Positions 53,128 through 62,536 of a stretch of DNA of 64,000 nt are shown one piece after another. Where the stretch lies: NCBI GenBank assembly GCA_023461275.1, contig JAEYMI010000035.1:27930-91929 (forward strand). Reading direction: 5' to 3'. Source of the DNA: Actinomycetes bacterium (GTDB lineage: Bacteria > Actinomycetota > Actinomycetes > Mycobacteriales > Mycobacteriaceae). Position numbers and translations under genes: made by a program. A model generated the notes under the pieces. That model saw only the letters and a list, made by a program, of their open reading frames with translations, had not been told where the DNA came from and searched no databases. How positions within the stretch are numbered: position 1 is the first letter of the stretch; every line of letters begins with the position of its first letter.

Positions 53128-53921
53128 CGTGACACCGCCAGCGGCTCGGGGCGTGCGAAGGCCGGACGTCCGACGATGCGCGGCGGCGTCGGCAGATCGA
53201 GCGCGGCACGCAGACTCCCACCGGGCGGGATCGCGCGCGCATCCTGCAGCAGTTCCTGCGCCTCGTCGAGCAGATCACCAACTGCCCTGTCCGGTTCTGC
53301 GAGAAGGACTCCGGTGCCGGTGTCCCCCACCGTCAGGTCGATGACACCGGCGATACTGACGTCGAGGACAGCCGGGCCATTGAACCAGCCGATGACCGAC
53401 GGTCCGGTGGCCGGTTGCGGAACGGTGAGCGGACCGGCGATCCGATAGACGCCATCGAGGTCGACGTGCTCAATCCGGTCTGATTGCACAAAGATTCCCG
53501 TGTCACGGTCGGCGATGACCGATTCGAACGGCCAGCTGCCCTCCAACGCCCGGATCGCTCGCGCTATCACCGGTACCGGCGCGCCCGACTCGGAGTCGCC
53601 GAGTAGCAGTCCGCTGCGCCCGCGGGACAGATGCCCCAGCGACGCCACCCGTCGAGCGAGGTTGTAGGGGTGATCGTGTTCGGCCGTCGTGGCGATCAGG
53701 AATCGGGCGTGGCGGGTACGGCTCGCCAGCAGCGCACCGGCCACCGATGATTCCAGAGTTCTCCCCCGCTCGACACTGGGTACGAGCCGCTCAGTGCCCA
53801 CCACGGTGTAGGCGAGCGGAAGCTCGTCGAGGCGGGCCAGGAGTGCAGGGTCGTCGAGAAGTGATTCGATTTGCGGGCTCGATAACCCAACCGCGACATA
53901 GGGTTTGGCAGTCGTACTCAA
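53124..53921 (-). CDS. Luciferase-family-like protein, short
   Basis: 265 residues with the pattern of a luciferase-like barrel: SRTRHARFLIATTAEHDHPYNLARRVASLGHLSRGRSGLLLG, equivalent to the strand-helix segment of flavin monooxygenases (compare FNDPVELAERLLTLNHLSRGR in the neighbour). It lacks much of the usual C-terminal half and may be a partner or an unusual family member. The start is a TTG at 53921 overlapping the DszC-like gene stop (TTGA); upstream residues in the same frame are antisense to that gene. Coupled to the NtaA-type gene downstream. Confidence 0.72.
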   Translation of the reverse strand: MSTTAKPYVAVGLSSPQIESLLDDPALLARLDELPLAYTVVGTERLVPSVERGRTLESSVAGALLASRTRHARFLIATTAEHDHPYNLARRVASLGHLSRGRSGLLLGDSESGAPVPVIARAIRALEGSWPFESVIADRDTGIFVQSDRIEHVDLDGVYRIAGPLTVPQPATGPSVIGWFNGPAVLDVSIAGVIDLTVGDTGTGVLLAEPDRAVGDLLDEAQELLQDARAIPPGGSLRAALDLPTPPRIVGRPAFARPEPLAVSR

Positions 53922-55186
53922 TTTCCCTGTCCCCCACGTCCGAGAGCTGCGAAGTTCGGCACCGGATCTGTTCCGTTCACCAGCCAATCCCCGATGATGC
54001 GCGCCTTGTAGACACGCGGATTGTGCGATGCCAGGGTCCGCGCGTTGCGCCAATGACGGTCGAGCGCAAGGTCGGTGGACACGCCGGAGGCGCCCAGTGC
54101 GTCGAATACCGTGGTGGTGGCCGACAGTGCGGAGTCGATGATGACCAGTTGGGCGTGATCGGTGGCGACCTGCGCCTCCCTCACGCGGACGCTGCGCAGG
54201 TTGTGGTCTCCGGCGGCATGCGCTGCCGCGACCCGGTCCAGTGCGCGAGCCACCTCCCGCAGGGCTGAATCGGCGGCGTAGGCCCGCGCGGAGACGCCAC
54301 CGAGGACCGCCAGGAGTTGGGGGTCGTTGGCGGGCACCGGATCCAGGCCCTGCGGGTAGTTGCGTTGACGCGCCTTCAGTGCCGTGATGCCGTCGCGGAG
54401 CGCCGCACGAATGATTCCGGTCAGCACCGCCAGGATCGCGACCTGATAGAAGTGCCCTTGATAGACAAAGCGTTCGGTGATCGGGAAGACGTTCTCCGCT
54501 TCGGCGGGCACGTCAGTGTAGGTCGCGCTGCCGCTGGCGGTGGTCTGCTGTCCGAAACCAGTCCAGTCGTCGACGAGTTGCACGCCGGGATCGTCGCGGC
54601 GGACCAGCGCGGTCAGCAGGCCGCCGTCGTCGGACTTGCCGATCACGTCCAGCCAGTCGGCGAAAAGGCTTCCGGTGGCGTAGAACTTGGCTCCGGTGAC
54701 CCGATAGCGGTCACCGTCACGACGCACCGTGGTGGCAATGGTGGCCCATGTTCCGTTGTTGGCCTCGGTCCATCCGCCGCCGACGAAGTCCCCGTCGATG
54801 AATCGGCGGATCCAGCGGTCATTGCTCTCCGACGGCGTCGCATTGAGGCGGTCCTCCACGAACGCGAAGTGATTGCGGAAGACGTGTGCGATGTTCGGAT
54901 CGGCGGTGGCCAACCGCGACAGCACCAGTAAGGTCTGCTCCAGCGAAGCCCCGAGTCCACCCAGTTCTTCGGGAATTCTGATGCGGCCCAGTCCTTCACG
55001 ATTGAGTTGGGCCACCTCGTCATATCCGAACGCCCGGTCTCGTTCCCGCGCCACGTTGCCGGCCGCGACCTGATCGAATACGGCCGCGAACCGGTCGAGC
55101 AGGGCGTTCTCCGCCGCGGTCGCCTCACGCAAGTAGGTCGCGGACAGTTCGGTGGGGTCGGACGTGGTATCGACGAGGTCGGTCAT
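53918..55186 (-). CDS. Acyl-CoA-dehydrogenase-fold flavin monooxygenase (DszC/SfnB-like)
   Basis: 422 residues of the acyl-CoA dehydrogenase fold: LNREGLGRIRIPEELGGLGASLEQTLLVLSRLATADPNIAHVFRNHF, FVGGGWTEANNG, VTGAKFYATGSLFADWLDVIGK, and the ending DRHWRNARTLASHNPRVYKARIIGDWLVNG, which is typical of the DszC/SfnB branch (FMN-dependent oxygenases of sulfur compounds) and not of true acyl-CoA dehydrogenases. Its stop overlaps the luciferase-like gene (TTGA). With the two luciferase-family genes it suggests oxidative attack on a sulfur- or nitrogen-containing organic compound (inference). Confidence 0.87.
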   Translation of the reverse strand: MTDLVDTTSDPTELSATYLREATAAENALLDRFAAVFDQVAAGNVARERDRAFGYDEVAQLNREGLGRIRIPEELGGLGASLEQTLLVLSRLATADPNIAHVFRNHFAFVEDRLNATPSESNDRWIRRFIDGDFVGGGWTEANNGTWATIATTVRRDGDRYRVTGAKFYATGSLFADWLDVIGKSDDGGLLTALVRRDDPGVQLVDDWTGFGQQTTASGSATYTDVPAEAENVFPITERFVYQGHFYQVAILAVLTGIIRAALRDGITALKARQRNYPQGLDPVPANDPQLLAVLGGVSARAYAADSALREVARALDRVAAAHAAGDHNLRSVRVREAQVATDHAQLVIIDSALSATTTVFDALGASGVSTDLALDRHWRNARTLASHNPRVYKARIIGDWLVNGTDPVPNFAALGRGGQGN

Positions 55187-55214
55187 GTGGATCAGCTCTT
55201 TTCAGTTGCGTGTT

Positions 55215-56414
55215 CTAAAAGATGGTGCCGGAGAACGGTTCTGCGTCGCTGGCGAAGAGGCCGTCGAGACGCTCCACCGCTGTGGCGGTATGGACGTCGA
55301 CACGACCGACTGCGGCCAGCTGCCGCCAGCGCGTGCCACCGAGATAGGTCGTGGCAAGGGTGGCAACATCCACCGTCGCGTCCGGACGCGCGTCGCTGCG
55401 CTGCACGCCTTTGGGTCCGATCTCGAAAGTGGCGTTGTTCGTTTCGATCTGGCGGTCGACGACACGCACCACCACCGGATCGTGGTCTCGGTAGGTCCGC
55501 GCGGACAGTGCGGCTTCGACGTCGACGATTCGCAGCCACGTTTCGTCGCGTGCCGGGCCAAGGTGAACCGAACGTGCGTCGACGACGGCCAGCGGCAGTG
55601 GATCATCGAGTGCGACCGCCGGCCACAGCACCTTATCGACGAGGTCCAGTGAGATCACATGTCGCCACAACCCGGCCCGCGCGGCGTCGTTGAGTGCGAC
55701 GACATCGACTACTGTGACCGACTTTTCGGTGCTGGTGAACCAGGTGTCGGTGTCGTTGGGACGGTAGATGACGTAGCCGTCGTCGATGCCGTCGATGCTG
55801 TGTACCGCGACGTAGTGATCGACTCGGCTGCCGGTGCGCTGCAGTTCCCTCAACCGCCACCAGCCTGCGGGTCGGTCGATCGCACCTACCCATGCGGCGC
55901 GCCGATAGATGCCGTCCAGAAGGTCGTTGGTGACGTCGCGGTCGACCAGGCGTACTGACCCGACGTCGGGAACTGAGTCCCGTAATACGCTGCGCCGCAG
56001 GTCGATCGATGCGTCGCGGGCGAAGCTCGCGATCCCGTAGCCGAAGCGTTCGTAGATGCCGGCCTCGGATGCTCGCAGCGTGGCCACGACCTCACCGCGG
56101 GCGGCGATCTCGGCCAGTTGCCGATTGATCAGTTCGGTGACGATCCCTCGCCGACGATGCGTCGGCAGCACACCGATATGCGTTACGGCAGCGTGGGCAA
56201 CGCGTGCGCCGCCGGGTACCACGAGTCGGCTGGTGTAGGCATCGGCACCCCCGACGATGACGTCACCGTCGAAAGCCCCGAGGTAGCGGCCCGGTTCGGT
56301 GATGGTGGCGGCATCGATGTCACTGAAGCCCAATCCGACCATGGACCGTAGGAACACCCGGAAGGCCGCATTGATCTCGTCGGCCCCATGCAGGGTCCGG
56401 ATGGTGACGCTCAC
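55215..56414 (-). CDS. Eis-family GNAT N-acetyltransferase
   Basis: 399 residues, the length and layout of Eis: an N-terminal GNAT domain with VTHIGVLPTHRRRGIVTELINRQ (acetyl-CoA loop near 80-98), IYERFGYGIASF, a second GNAT-like domain, and a C-terminal SCP2-like domain ending in a C-terminal Phe whose carboxylate serves as catalytic base in Eis. Eis enzymes acetylate amines at several sites, including aminoglycosides. The GTG at 56414 overlaps the hydrolase stop (GTGA). The natural substrate is unknown; it may be the compound handled by the adjacent monooxygenases and importer. Confidence 0.9.
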   Translation of the reverse strand: MSVTIRTLHGADEINAAFRVFLRSMVGLGFSDIDAATITEPGRYLGAFDGDVIVGGADAYTSRLVVPGGARVAHAAVTHIGVLPTHRRRGIVTELINRQLAEIAARGEVVATLRASEAGIYERFGYGIASFARDASIDLRRSVLRDSVPDVGSVRLVDRDVTNDLLDGIYRRAAWVGAIDRPAGWWRLRELQRTGSRVDHYVAVHSIDGIDDGYVIYRPNDTDTWFTSTEKSVTVVDVVALNDAARAGLWRHVISLDLVDKVLWPAVALDDPLPLAVVDARSVHLGPARDETWLRIVDVEAALSARTYRDHDPVVVRVVDRQIETNNATFEIGPKGVQRSDARPDATVDVATLATTYLGGTRWRQLAAVGRVDVHTATAVERLDGLFASDAEPFSGTIF

Positions 56415-57217
56415 GCGGCAGTCCGCGCGTGCGCGTTATCGGTGATGAAGCCACCGATGAGATCTGCGACCCGCAGGTGCGCCACCTCGTTGAGCACGTC
56501 GTGTGCGGCGTCGTCGATGACCTCGATGCGGAAGTCGGAAATCCTTGACTGCCAACCGGTTACGCCGGACAGCGGTGCGATGGGGTCGTTGACTCCGTGG
56601 ACCGCCAGGACCGGCAGTCGTAGGTCAACGGCCTGCGCATCGAGTCGCTGCCAGGCCGGGGTGAACAATGCGCCGAGCACCCCGACGACGTCGGCCTCGG
56701 TGAATGCCAGCGGGTCATTGGCGAGTTCGTTGCGATAGAACGGGTCCGACGACAGTGCGTCGAGCTCCAGTGAGAACGGTTCTTCCGACACAGATTCTGC
56801 GGCTTCGGCGAGCCACGGCAACGGTGACAGCGGCGCACCCGAGATCACCGCGGCCACATAGCGATCGGGCTCATCGAGCGCGGCCAGCAGCGCCCCGAGA
56901 CTACCGAGTGAGTGCCCGCCGATCACCAGCGGAAGTCCGGGTGAGCGCTCGAGCGCCAACGCGGTCAGCGCCCGCGCATCGGCGATCACCGAGTCGTAGG
57001 AGCCGACGATCCCGCGCTCGCCGTCGGACAATCCGTGTCCCCGGTGATCGATCGCCCACAGTTCGACGCCGTGTGCCCCGAGCTCGGCCGCGTAGCGGTG
57101 ATACAAGCCGGAGTGCTCGCCGAATCCGTGCAGGAAGATCAGCGCCGCTCGTGGCGACTCATTCGTCGTCCAGTGCCGGTAGTACAACCGGCCGGGCGCG
57201 TCATCGATGAAGGGCAT
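56411..57217 (-). CDS. Alpha/beta hydrolase, monoacylglycerol-lipase type
   Basis: 268 residues of the Hydrolase_4 group: ALIFLHGFGEHSGLYHRYAAEL, WAIDHRGHGLSDGERG, VIGGHSLGSLGALLAAL (nucleophile Ser103), HGVNDPIAPLSG (acid) and IDDAAHDVLNE (His). The triad is complete and matches monoacylglycerol lipases and lysophospholipases. The ATG at 57217 is chosen; a TTG 36 nt upstream is less likely. First gene of the leftward set hydrolase-Eis-DszC-like-luciferase pair, divergent from the ABC importer across 145 bp. Confidence 0.88.
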   Translation of the reverse strand: MPFIDDAPGRLYYRHWTTNESPRAALIFLHGFGEHSGLYHRYAAELGAHGVELWAIDHRGHGLSDGERGIVGSYDSVIADARALTALALERSPGLPLVIGGHSLGSLGALLAALDEPDRYVAAVISGAPLSPLPWLAEAAESVSEEPFSLELDALSSDPFYRNELANDPLAFTEADVVGVLGALFTPAWQRLDAQAVDLRLPVLAVHGVNDPIAPLSGVTGWQSRISDFRIEVIDDAAHDVLNEVAHLRVADLIGGFITDNAHARTAA

Positions 57218-57362
57218 GTCAGCGAGTGTGTCGACGTTGCGCCCGGAACCCAACCGTTTCGCGCACGACGATTCAGGTCAAGTCACTGACACCGTCCGAC
57301 TTTCGCGCCGCAGAGATTCCAATATGTGACCTCGAACCTCCTACGTCGTAGCGTGGGCGGCC

Positions 57363-58946
57363 ATGCCCAGATCTTTCAAGAACACCGGCGTGGTGACAGC
57401 ACTTCTCACATTGGCTGTGGCGCTGGTTATTTCGTCCTGCTCGAATGCTGCCGACAAATCAACCCCGTCGGACACACTCGTCGTTGGTCTCTACACCGAA
57501 CCCACCGCCATCGACCCTCAGCGCGAATACTATTGGGAAACCTTCCGCGCGTCTCGAAACGTCTACGAACCGTTGGTTCAGGAAGACCTCTCCACCAACG
57601 CAGGCGTGACCAAACTGGTTCCCGGGCTCGCCACCGCGTGGCGCGCCAACCCGGAGGCAACCACCTGGACCTTCGATCTGCGGCGGGGCGTGAAGTTCCA
57701 CGACGGGACCGACTTCGATGCCACGGCACTCGATTTCAATATCAAGCGGGCCACCGACCCGTCGTTCGAGTTCTATGACAAGAAGAGCGCGGCGCTACTC
57801 AAGGCGCGATTCTCCGATCTCGCATCAACCCGGGTTGTGGACGATCACACTTTCGAGTTCACCTTCAACCACCCCAATCTGGGCTTTCCGCGGCTGCTGG
57901 CCCAGTCCATCGGTTCGCCACTGATCTTCAGTCCAACCGCGCTTCGTACGTACGGTAACGACGGTCTCTCCGACCACCCCACCGGAACTGGGCCATACCG
58001 ATGGGTGGAGCGAAAGGTCAACGACCACATCACTCTCGAGCGCAATGATGCTTACTGGGGAACCCATCCGACACTCAAACGGCTCATCTTCCGCACCATC
58101 GCCAACAACCAGAGCAGGCTCGCAGCCTTCCAGAGCGGTGAGATCGACATCCTGACCAGAGTGCAACCCACTGACGTCGCACTCCTCGAACGTCAGGGCG
58201 CCGCAGTGCCCACCGGTACCGGAGCACAACTGGACTACGCCTCTTTCCTCTTCAGCAACAAGTGGGCACAGAACAAGTCAGTGCGTCGCGCGATCTCACT
58301 GGCGATCGACCGGAAGGGAATCGCCGACAACATCTATTCCGGCTACGCACAACCACTCTGGTCGTTCCTCAACCCCGGCAATGAGGCATTCGATCCGAAC
58401 TCCCGCCTCTACGAGTACGACCCTGCCAAAGCGCAGGCGGCCCTTCGCGACGCCGGCATCGCGCCCGGACAGGTGTCGTTCAACATCATCGCTGATCTCG
58501 CCGGCCAGCCCGAAGCAGAGTTCATCTCGCAGAACCTGAAGAAAGTCGGTATCAACGCGTCGGTCGTCGCACTTGAGCGCGGTAACTACTCCACTCGGAT
58601 ATCCAATCCGACGCCGGACGACGGATTCCACCTCGGCGAGTACGGCGGCACCTATCCTGAATGGGCAGGTGAGGGGTTCAACTCGACCGTCCTGGCCAAC
58701 GGTGGTCAGGCGTACGTCGATTATCCGGCGATCTCTCAGGCCATCGAGGCGGCTCGGTATACGACGGATCCGAATGCCCGAATTGGTCTGTGGCGCAATG
58801 CCGATCGCGTGATCGCGGCGGACCACGCGGTGGTGCCGACGGTCAACTTCACCCGTTACTACGCGATCAGTCCTCGGGTTCACGGGTTCGTCTGGCCGAA
58901 TACCAACTGGTACGACCTCGGGCCAGTGACCAAGACAGACAATTGA
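57363..58946 (+). CDS. ABC importer substrate-binding lipoprotein, family 5 (DppA/OppA type)
   Basis: A 527-residue lipoprotein. The signal peptide ends in the lipobox VISSC with Cys26 as the lipidated residue. The mature part shows the family-5 landmarks VVGLYTEPTAIDPQREYYWETFRASRNVYEPLV, WTFDLRRGVKFHDGTDFDATALDFNIKRA, GTGPYRWVERK, RRAISLAIDRKGIADNI and AQAALRDAGIAPG. Such proteins bind peptides, opines, nickel or other small organics; the ligand is unknown. A TAGCGT box lies 8 nt upstream of the ATG, so a leaderless mRNA is possible. The permease ATG overlaps its stop by one base (TGATG). Confidence 0.93.
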   Translation: MPRSFKNTGVVTALLTLAVALVISSCSNAADKSTPSDTLVVGLYTEPTAIDPQREYYWETFRASRNVYEPLVQEDLSTNAGVTKLVPGLATAWRANPEATTWTFDLRRGVKFHDGTDFDATALDFNIKRATDPSFEFYDKKSAALLKARFSDLASTRVVDDHTFEFTFNHPNLGFPRLLAQSIGSPLIFSPTALRTYGNDGLSDHPTGTGPYRWVERKVNDHITLERNDAYWGTHPTLKRLIFRTIANNQSRLAAFQSGEIDILTRVQPTDVALLERQGAAVPTGTGAQLDYASFLFSNKWAQNKSVRRAISLAIDRKGIADNIYSGYAQPLWSFLNPGNEAFDPNSRLYEYDPAKAQAALRDAGIAPGQVSFNIIADLAGQPEAEFISQNLKKVGINASVVALERGNYSTRISNPTPDDGFHLGEYGGTYPEWAGEGFNSTVLANGGQAYVDYPAISQAIEAARYTTDPNARIGLWRNADRVIAADHAVVPTVNFTRYYAISPRVHGFVWPNTNWYDLGPVTKTDN

Positions 58947-59941
58947 TGTACTCGAAGCCGTCCGCTGTGCGCGCGTTCGCCTACCGCCATCTGCTGGCCA
59001 CCCGGATCGCCGGGCGGGTGGCCCTGCTCGTGCCGGTGGTGTTCGTCATCTCGGTGGCGGTGTTCGCACTCGGCAAGATCAACGGTGGCGATGCGATCAG
59101 CGCAACTCTGCACGGCACACTGTCCCCCGATGCGATCGCCGACCTGCAGAAGTCCTACGGACTGGACCGACCGATCGTCACGCAGTACTTCTCGTGGCTG
59201 ACCGGACTGTTCACCGACGGCGGAGGCAGATCGCTCGTGACCGGGAGTGAGGTATTCGACACACTGGCAACGGCATTCGGTAATACTCTGATTCTCACTG
59301 CGGCCGCCGTGATCGTCTCGGTGGTAGTGGGGGTGGGGATGGGAGCCGTGGCCGCACTCAACCACAACCGCTTCGTCGACCGCGCCATCATGCTGATCGT
59401 CCAGGTTGGTTCCGGGCTTTCGGTGTACTGGTTCGGACTCATCCTGGTGTGGCTGTTCGCGCTGCAGTGGAAAGTCTTGCCTGCCACCGGTATGTACGAC
59501 CTGACCGGCTCCGGAGGCGTCGGCGACCTACTCCGACACCTGGTACTTCCCGCGTTCTCCGCGGCCCTGGTATCTCTGCTCATCCTCGCCAGATTCTCCC
59601 GGGCCGGCGTCATCGAGGCGATGGAATCGGACTACGTGCGGACACTTCGTTCGCAGGGCATCCCGCGGTGGCGGATCGTCGGAAAGCACGTCGGGCGCAA
59701 CATCGCCCCATCGATCGTGACCATTACCGGCCTGGAGATCGGCACACTGCTCAGCGGAGCGGTCTTCGTGGAGTTCGTGTTCAGCTGGCCGGGACTGGGT
59801 ACCGAACTGATGAATGCGATCGGCGCACATGACTTCCCGGTGATCCAGGGTGGAGTCATGCTCGTCACCGTCGTGTTCGCAGCAGCTAATCTGGGCGCCG
59901 ACGTGATCGGCGATCTGCTCAACCCACGTCTGAGGGCCTGA
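58946..59941 (+). CDS. ABC importer permease, DppB type
   Basis: 331 residues and about six membrane helices, the first DppB/OppB-type permease of a heterodimeric channel. It has the DppB N-terminal pattern VALLVPVVFVISVAVFAL, LSPDAIADLQKSYGLDRPIVTQYFSWL, the long loop before the transport domain and the EAA segment YVRTLRSQGIPRWRIVGKHVGRNIAPSIV, then FVEFVFSWPGLGTELMNAI. The ATG overlaps the binding-protein stop, and the second permease starts one base after its stop. Confidence 0.94.
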   Translation: MYSKPSAVRAFAYRHLLATRIAGRVALLVPVVFVISVAVFALGKINGGDAISATLHGTLSPDAIADLQKSYGLDRPIVTQYFSWLTGLFTDGGGRSLVTGSEVFDTLATAFGNTLILTAAAVIVSVVVGVGMGAVAALNHNRFVDRAIMLIVQVGSGLSVYWFGLILVWLFALQWKVLPATGMYDLTGSGGVGDLLRHLVLPAFSAALVSLLILARFSRAGVIEAMESDYVRTLRSQGIPRWRIVGKHVGRNIAPSIVTITGLEIGTLLSGAVFVEFVFSWPGLGTELMNAIGAHDFPVIQGGVMLVTVVFAAANLGADVIGDLLNPRLRA

Positions 59942-59942
59942 T

Positions 59943-60860
59943 ATGACAATTTTCGATTCGCCGCTGCGCCAGTCGGAATCGACCACCGACGACCTCGCTG
60001 TCGAGCCGGTGCCACGTCCCCCGCGGCCCCGAAGTCCAGCCTGGACACACCACACCCAGTTGGTGGTCTCGGTGATCGTGCTGGGCACGGTGTTCGCGAT
60101 CTCGGTTCTGGCCCCGTGGATTTCGCCCCACGACCCACTCGCCGCCGATCCGGCCAATCGCTATCTGCCACCCGGCGCCGGACACCTGCTCGGCACCGAT
60201 GAACAGGGGCGTGACGTGGCCAGCCGGGTGATCTGGGGTGCTCGCGCGTCGGTCGGTCCGACACTGCTCGCCACCACCGCTGCCGTGGTCATCGGGTCCG
60301 TACTCGGGATGCTCACCGGCTGGTCGAAATCCTGGTGGTCCGGCCTGGTCATGCGGCTGGTCGACATCATGTTCGCCTTCCCGGTGGTCATTGTCGGATT
60401 CGCGGTCGCCGAGGTCATCGGCATGGGTGTCTGGGTGGTGGCGTTTTCGATCATCTTCGCCGCGACTCCGTACGTCACCCGGATCGTCTTCGCCGAGACC
60501 CGCCTACAGCGCGAACTCGACTACGTCGAAGCCGCAACAGCTCTCGGCGCTTCGACATGGGAGGTCTTGGGGCGAGAGCTGTTACCCAACCTGCTCGCGA
60601 CCATCGTCGTCTACTGGACCAGCCTCATCGGCATCCTGGTGGTTCTGGCGTCGAGCCTGAGCGCGGTGGGCATCGGCGTCCAGCCACCCACCCCCGACTG
60701 GGGGCGAATGGTTTCCGAAGGCGCCAAGGTGTTGATCTCCGGCAGTCCTGTCGTCGCCTTGGCACCTGGGATCGCCATCTTGATTGTCGGCGTTGCCTTC
60801 AATTGGCTCGGCGATGGTCTGCGTGATGTCCTCGATCCGCGATGGGTGGCGCGACGATGA
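59943..60860 (+). CDS. ABC importer permease, DppC type
   Basis: 305 residues and about six membrane helices: VVSVIVLGTVFAISVLAPWISPHDP at the N-terminus, HLLGTDEQGRDVASRVIWGARASVG (the DppC signature), the EAA motif YVEAATALGASTWEVLGRELLPNLL and AVGIGVQPPTPDWGRMVSEG. About 35 Pro/Arg-rich residues precede the first helix. Its stop overlaps the ATPase start (ATGA). Pairs with the upstream DppB-type protein. Confidence 0.94.
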   Translation: MTIFDSPLRQSESTTDDLAVEPVPRPPRPRSPAWTHHTQLVVSVIVLGTVFAISVLAPWISPHDPLAADPANRYLPPGAGHLLGTDEQGRDVASRVIWGARASVGPTLLATTAAVVIGSVLGMLTGWSKSWWSGLVMRLVDIMFAFPVVIVGFAVAEVIGMGVWVVAFSIIFAATPYVTRIVFAETRLQRELDYVEAATALGASTWEVLGRELLPNLLATIVVYWTSLIGILVVLASSLSAVGIGVQPPTPDWGRMVSEGAKVLISGSPVVALAPGIAILIVGVAFNWLGDGLRDVLDPRWVARR

Positions 60861-62536
60861 CATCACCGCTGGTTCAGATCGAAGGACTGACCGTTGAATT
60901 CCCCGGCCGGCAGAAAACCGCCCCCGCCGTCAATGATCTGACACTTGACCTTCCCACCGGGCTGGTGTCGGCACTTATGGGTGAATCCGGGTCCGGGAAG
61001 AGCGTCACGGCCTCGGCGATCGCCGGATTGCTTCCGGTCAGCGCCCAACCCCGGGTGAGCGGATCAATCCGCTTCGACGGCAACGAGATTGCCAATGCCG
61101 AGGAGCACCGGCTGCGCCGATTGCGCGGTAACCGAATCGGCACCATCTTCCAGAATCCGGCCAGCTCATTCGATCCGTCGTTCACCATAGGCAACCAGCT
61201 CGTCGAGTTCATCCGAGTTCGACGACGGGTCGTCGGTGCGGACGCCCGCGACCTCGCCTCGGAATGGCTTGCGCGCGTGGGCCTCGACGACACCGAGCGG
61301 GTATTGGCCAGCTATCCACACCAACTCAGCGGCGGAATGCGTCAACGTGTGATGATCGCGGTCGCATGCATTCCGGAGCCGGATCTATTGATCGCCGACG
61401 AGCCCACCACGGCTCTCGATCCGACGATCTCGGCGCAGATTCTCGACCTGATCGATGACCTGAGGCGAGAGCTCGGCATGACGGTTCTGCTGGTCACGCA
61501 CGACTTCGGCGTGGTCGCCAGGATCAGCGATCGGGTGGCGGTCCTACGGCGCGGACATCTCGTGGAACACGGGGCCACCGGTGACATTCTCCGGAGTCCG
61601 CGCCACGCCTACACCCGACGATTGATCTCGGCGGTTCCTGAGCTGTCGCGCGAGCACGTACACCGCCCCAGCTCATCGTCGGGCCCGACACTTCTCCGGG
61701 TCTCCGGCGTCACCAAACACTTCTCTCCCGCAAGCAGCGGCAGCACAACCGAATTCACCGCACTCGATCAGGTGGATCTGACCATCCCCCGGGGGCGTGC
61801 GGTGGGGCTGATCGGCGAATCCGGGTCCGGCAAGTCCACCCTCGCCCGAATCATCGCCGGTATCGAATCACCCACGTCGGGCGAGGTCCGGCTATCACTC
61901 GACGATGACCGCGTTCCCGTCACGTCGCTGAGTCGGATCGACCGGGCCCGGTTGATCCAGCTTGTCTTCCAGGATCACGGCAGTGCCCTCAATCCGCGGG
62001 TGCGAGTGGGCGAACAGATCGCACGTCCGTTGCGGCGCATCGGTATTGGCTTGACGAGAGCCGATGTGCAGTCCCGTGTCGAGAATGCACTCGACCGGGT
62101 CGGCCTCGACATCGCGTTGGCCTCGCGCTACCCGCACCAGTTGTCCGGTGGGCAGCGTCAGCGGGCGGGGATCGCGCGAGCGCTCGCAGTCGAACCATCG
62201 GTGGTTTTGCTCGATGAACCCACGTCCGCTCTGGACGTCACCACCCAGCGCGACATTCTCGCCCTACTCGGGCGGCTGCGTGATGAGTTGAACCTTACCT
62301 TCGTCCTGATCTCTCACGACCTGGCCGTCGTGCAGGGCTTCGCCGACGACGTCGTAGTGCTCGACCGGGGTCGAATCGTGGACCGGTTCAGGTCGTCACA
62401 ATTCCACGAGCCCGATCGTCACGAAGTGACACGCCGTCTCGTCGAAGCAGTTCTGCCCGTCGAACCGAGCAGCGAACCCCCACTCAGCGCGGAACCGCCT
62501 GCAGCAGCTTCGGCAGCACCGCGAGCAGTTGGTTGA
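60857..62536 (+). CDS. ABC importer ATPase, fused DppD-DppF type
   Basis: 559 residues containing two complete nucleotide-binding domains. NBD1: Walker A GESGSGKS (42-49), signature LSGGMRQR, Walker B LLIADEPT. NBD2: Walker A GESGSGKS, signature LSGGQRQR, Walker B VLLDEPTSALDV. Each has its D- and H-loop (VTHDFGVV; ISHDLAVV). Both sites look active. The fused form is common in actinobacterial peptide/nickel importers. The ATG at 60857 overlaps the DppC stop. The C-terminal 53 nt overlap the convergent YkuD-like gene. Confidence 0.95.
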   Translation: MTSPLVQIEGLTVEFPGRQKTAPAVNDLTLDLPTGLVSALMGESGSGKSVTASAIAGLLPVSAQPRVSGSIRFDGNEIANAEEHRLRRLRGNRIGTIFQNPASSFDPSFTIGNQLVEFIRVRRRVVGADARDLASEWLARVGLDDTERVLASYPHQLSGGMRQRVMIAVACIPEPDLLIADEPTTALDPTISAQILDLIDDLRRELGMTVLLVTHDFGVVARISDRVAVLRRGHLVEHGATGDILRSPRHAYTRRLISAVPELSREHVHRPSSSSGPTLLRVSGVTKHFSPASSGSTTEFTALDQVDLTIPRGRAVGLIGESGSGKSTLARIIAGIESPTSGEVRLSLDDDRVPVTSLSRIDRARLIQLVFQDHGSALNPRVRVGEQIARPLRRIGIGLTRADVQSRVENALDRVGLDIALASRYPHQLSGGQRQRAGIARALAVEPSVVLLDEPTSALDVTTQRDILALLGRLRDELNLTFVLISHDLAVVQGFADDVVVLDRGRIVDRFRSSQFHEPDRHEVTRRLVEAVLPVEPSSEPPLSAEPPAAASAAPRAVG

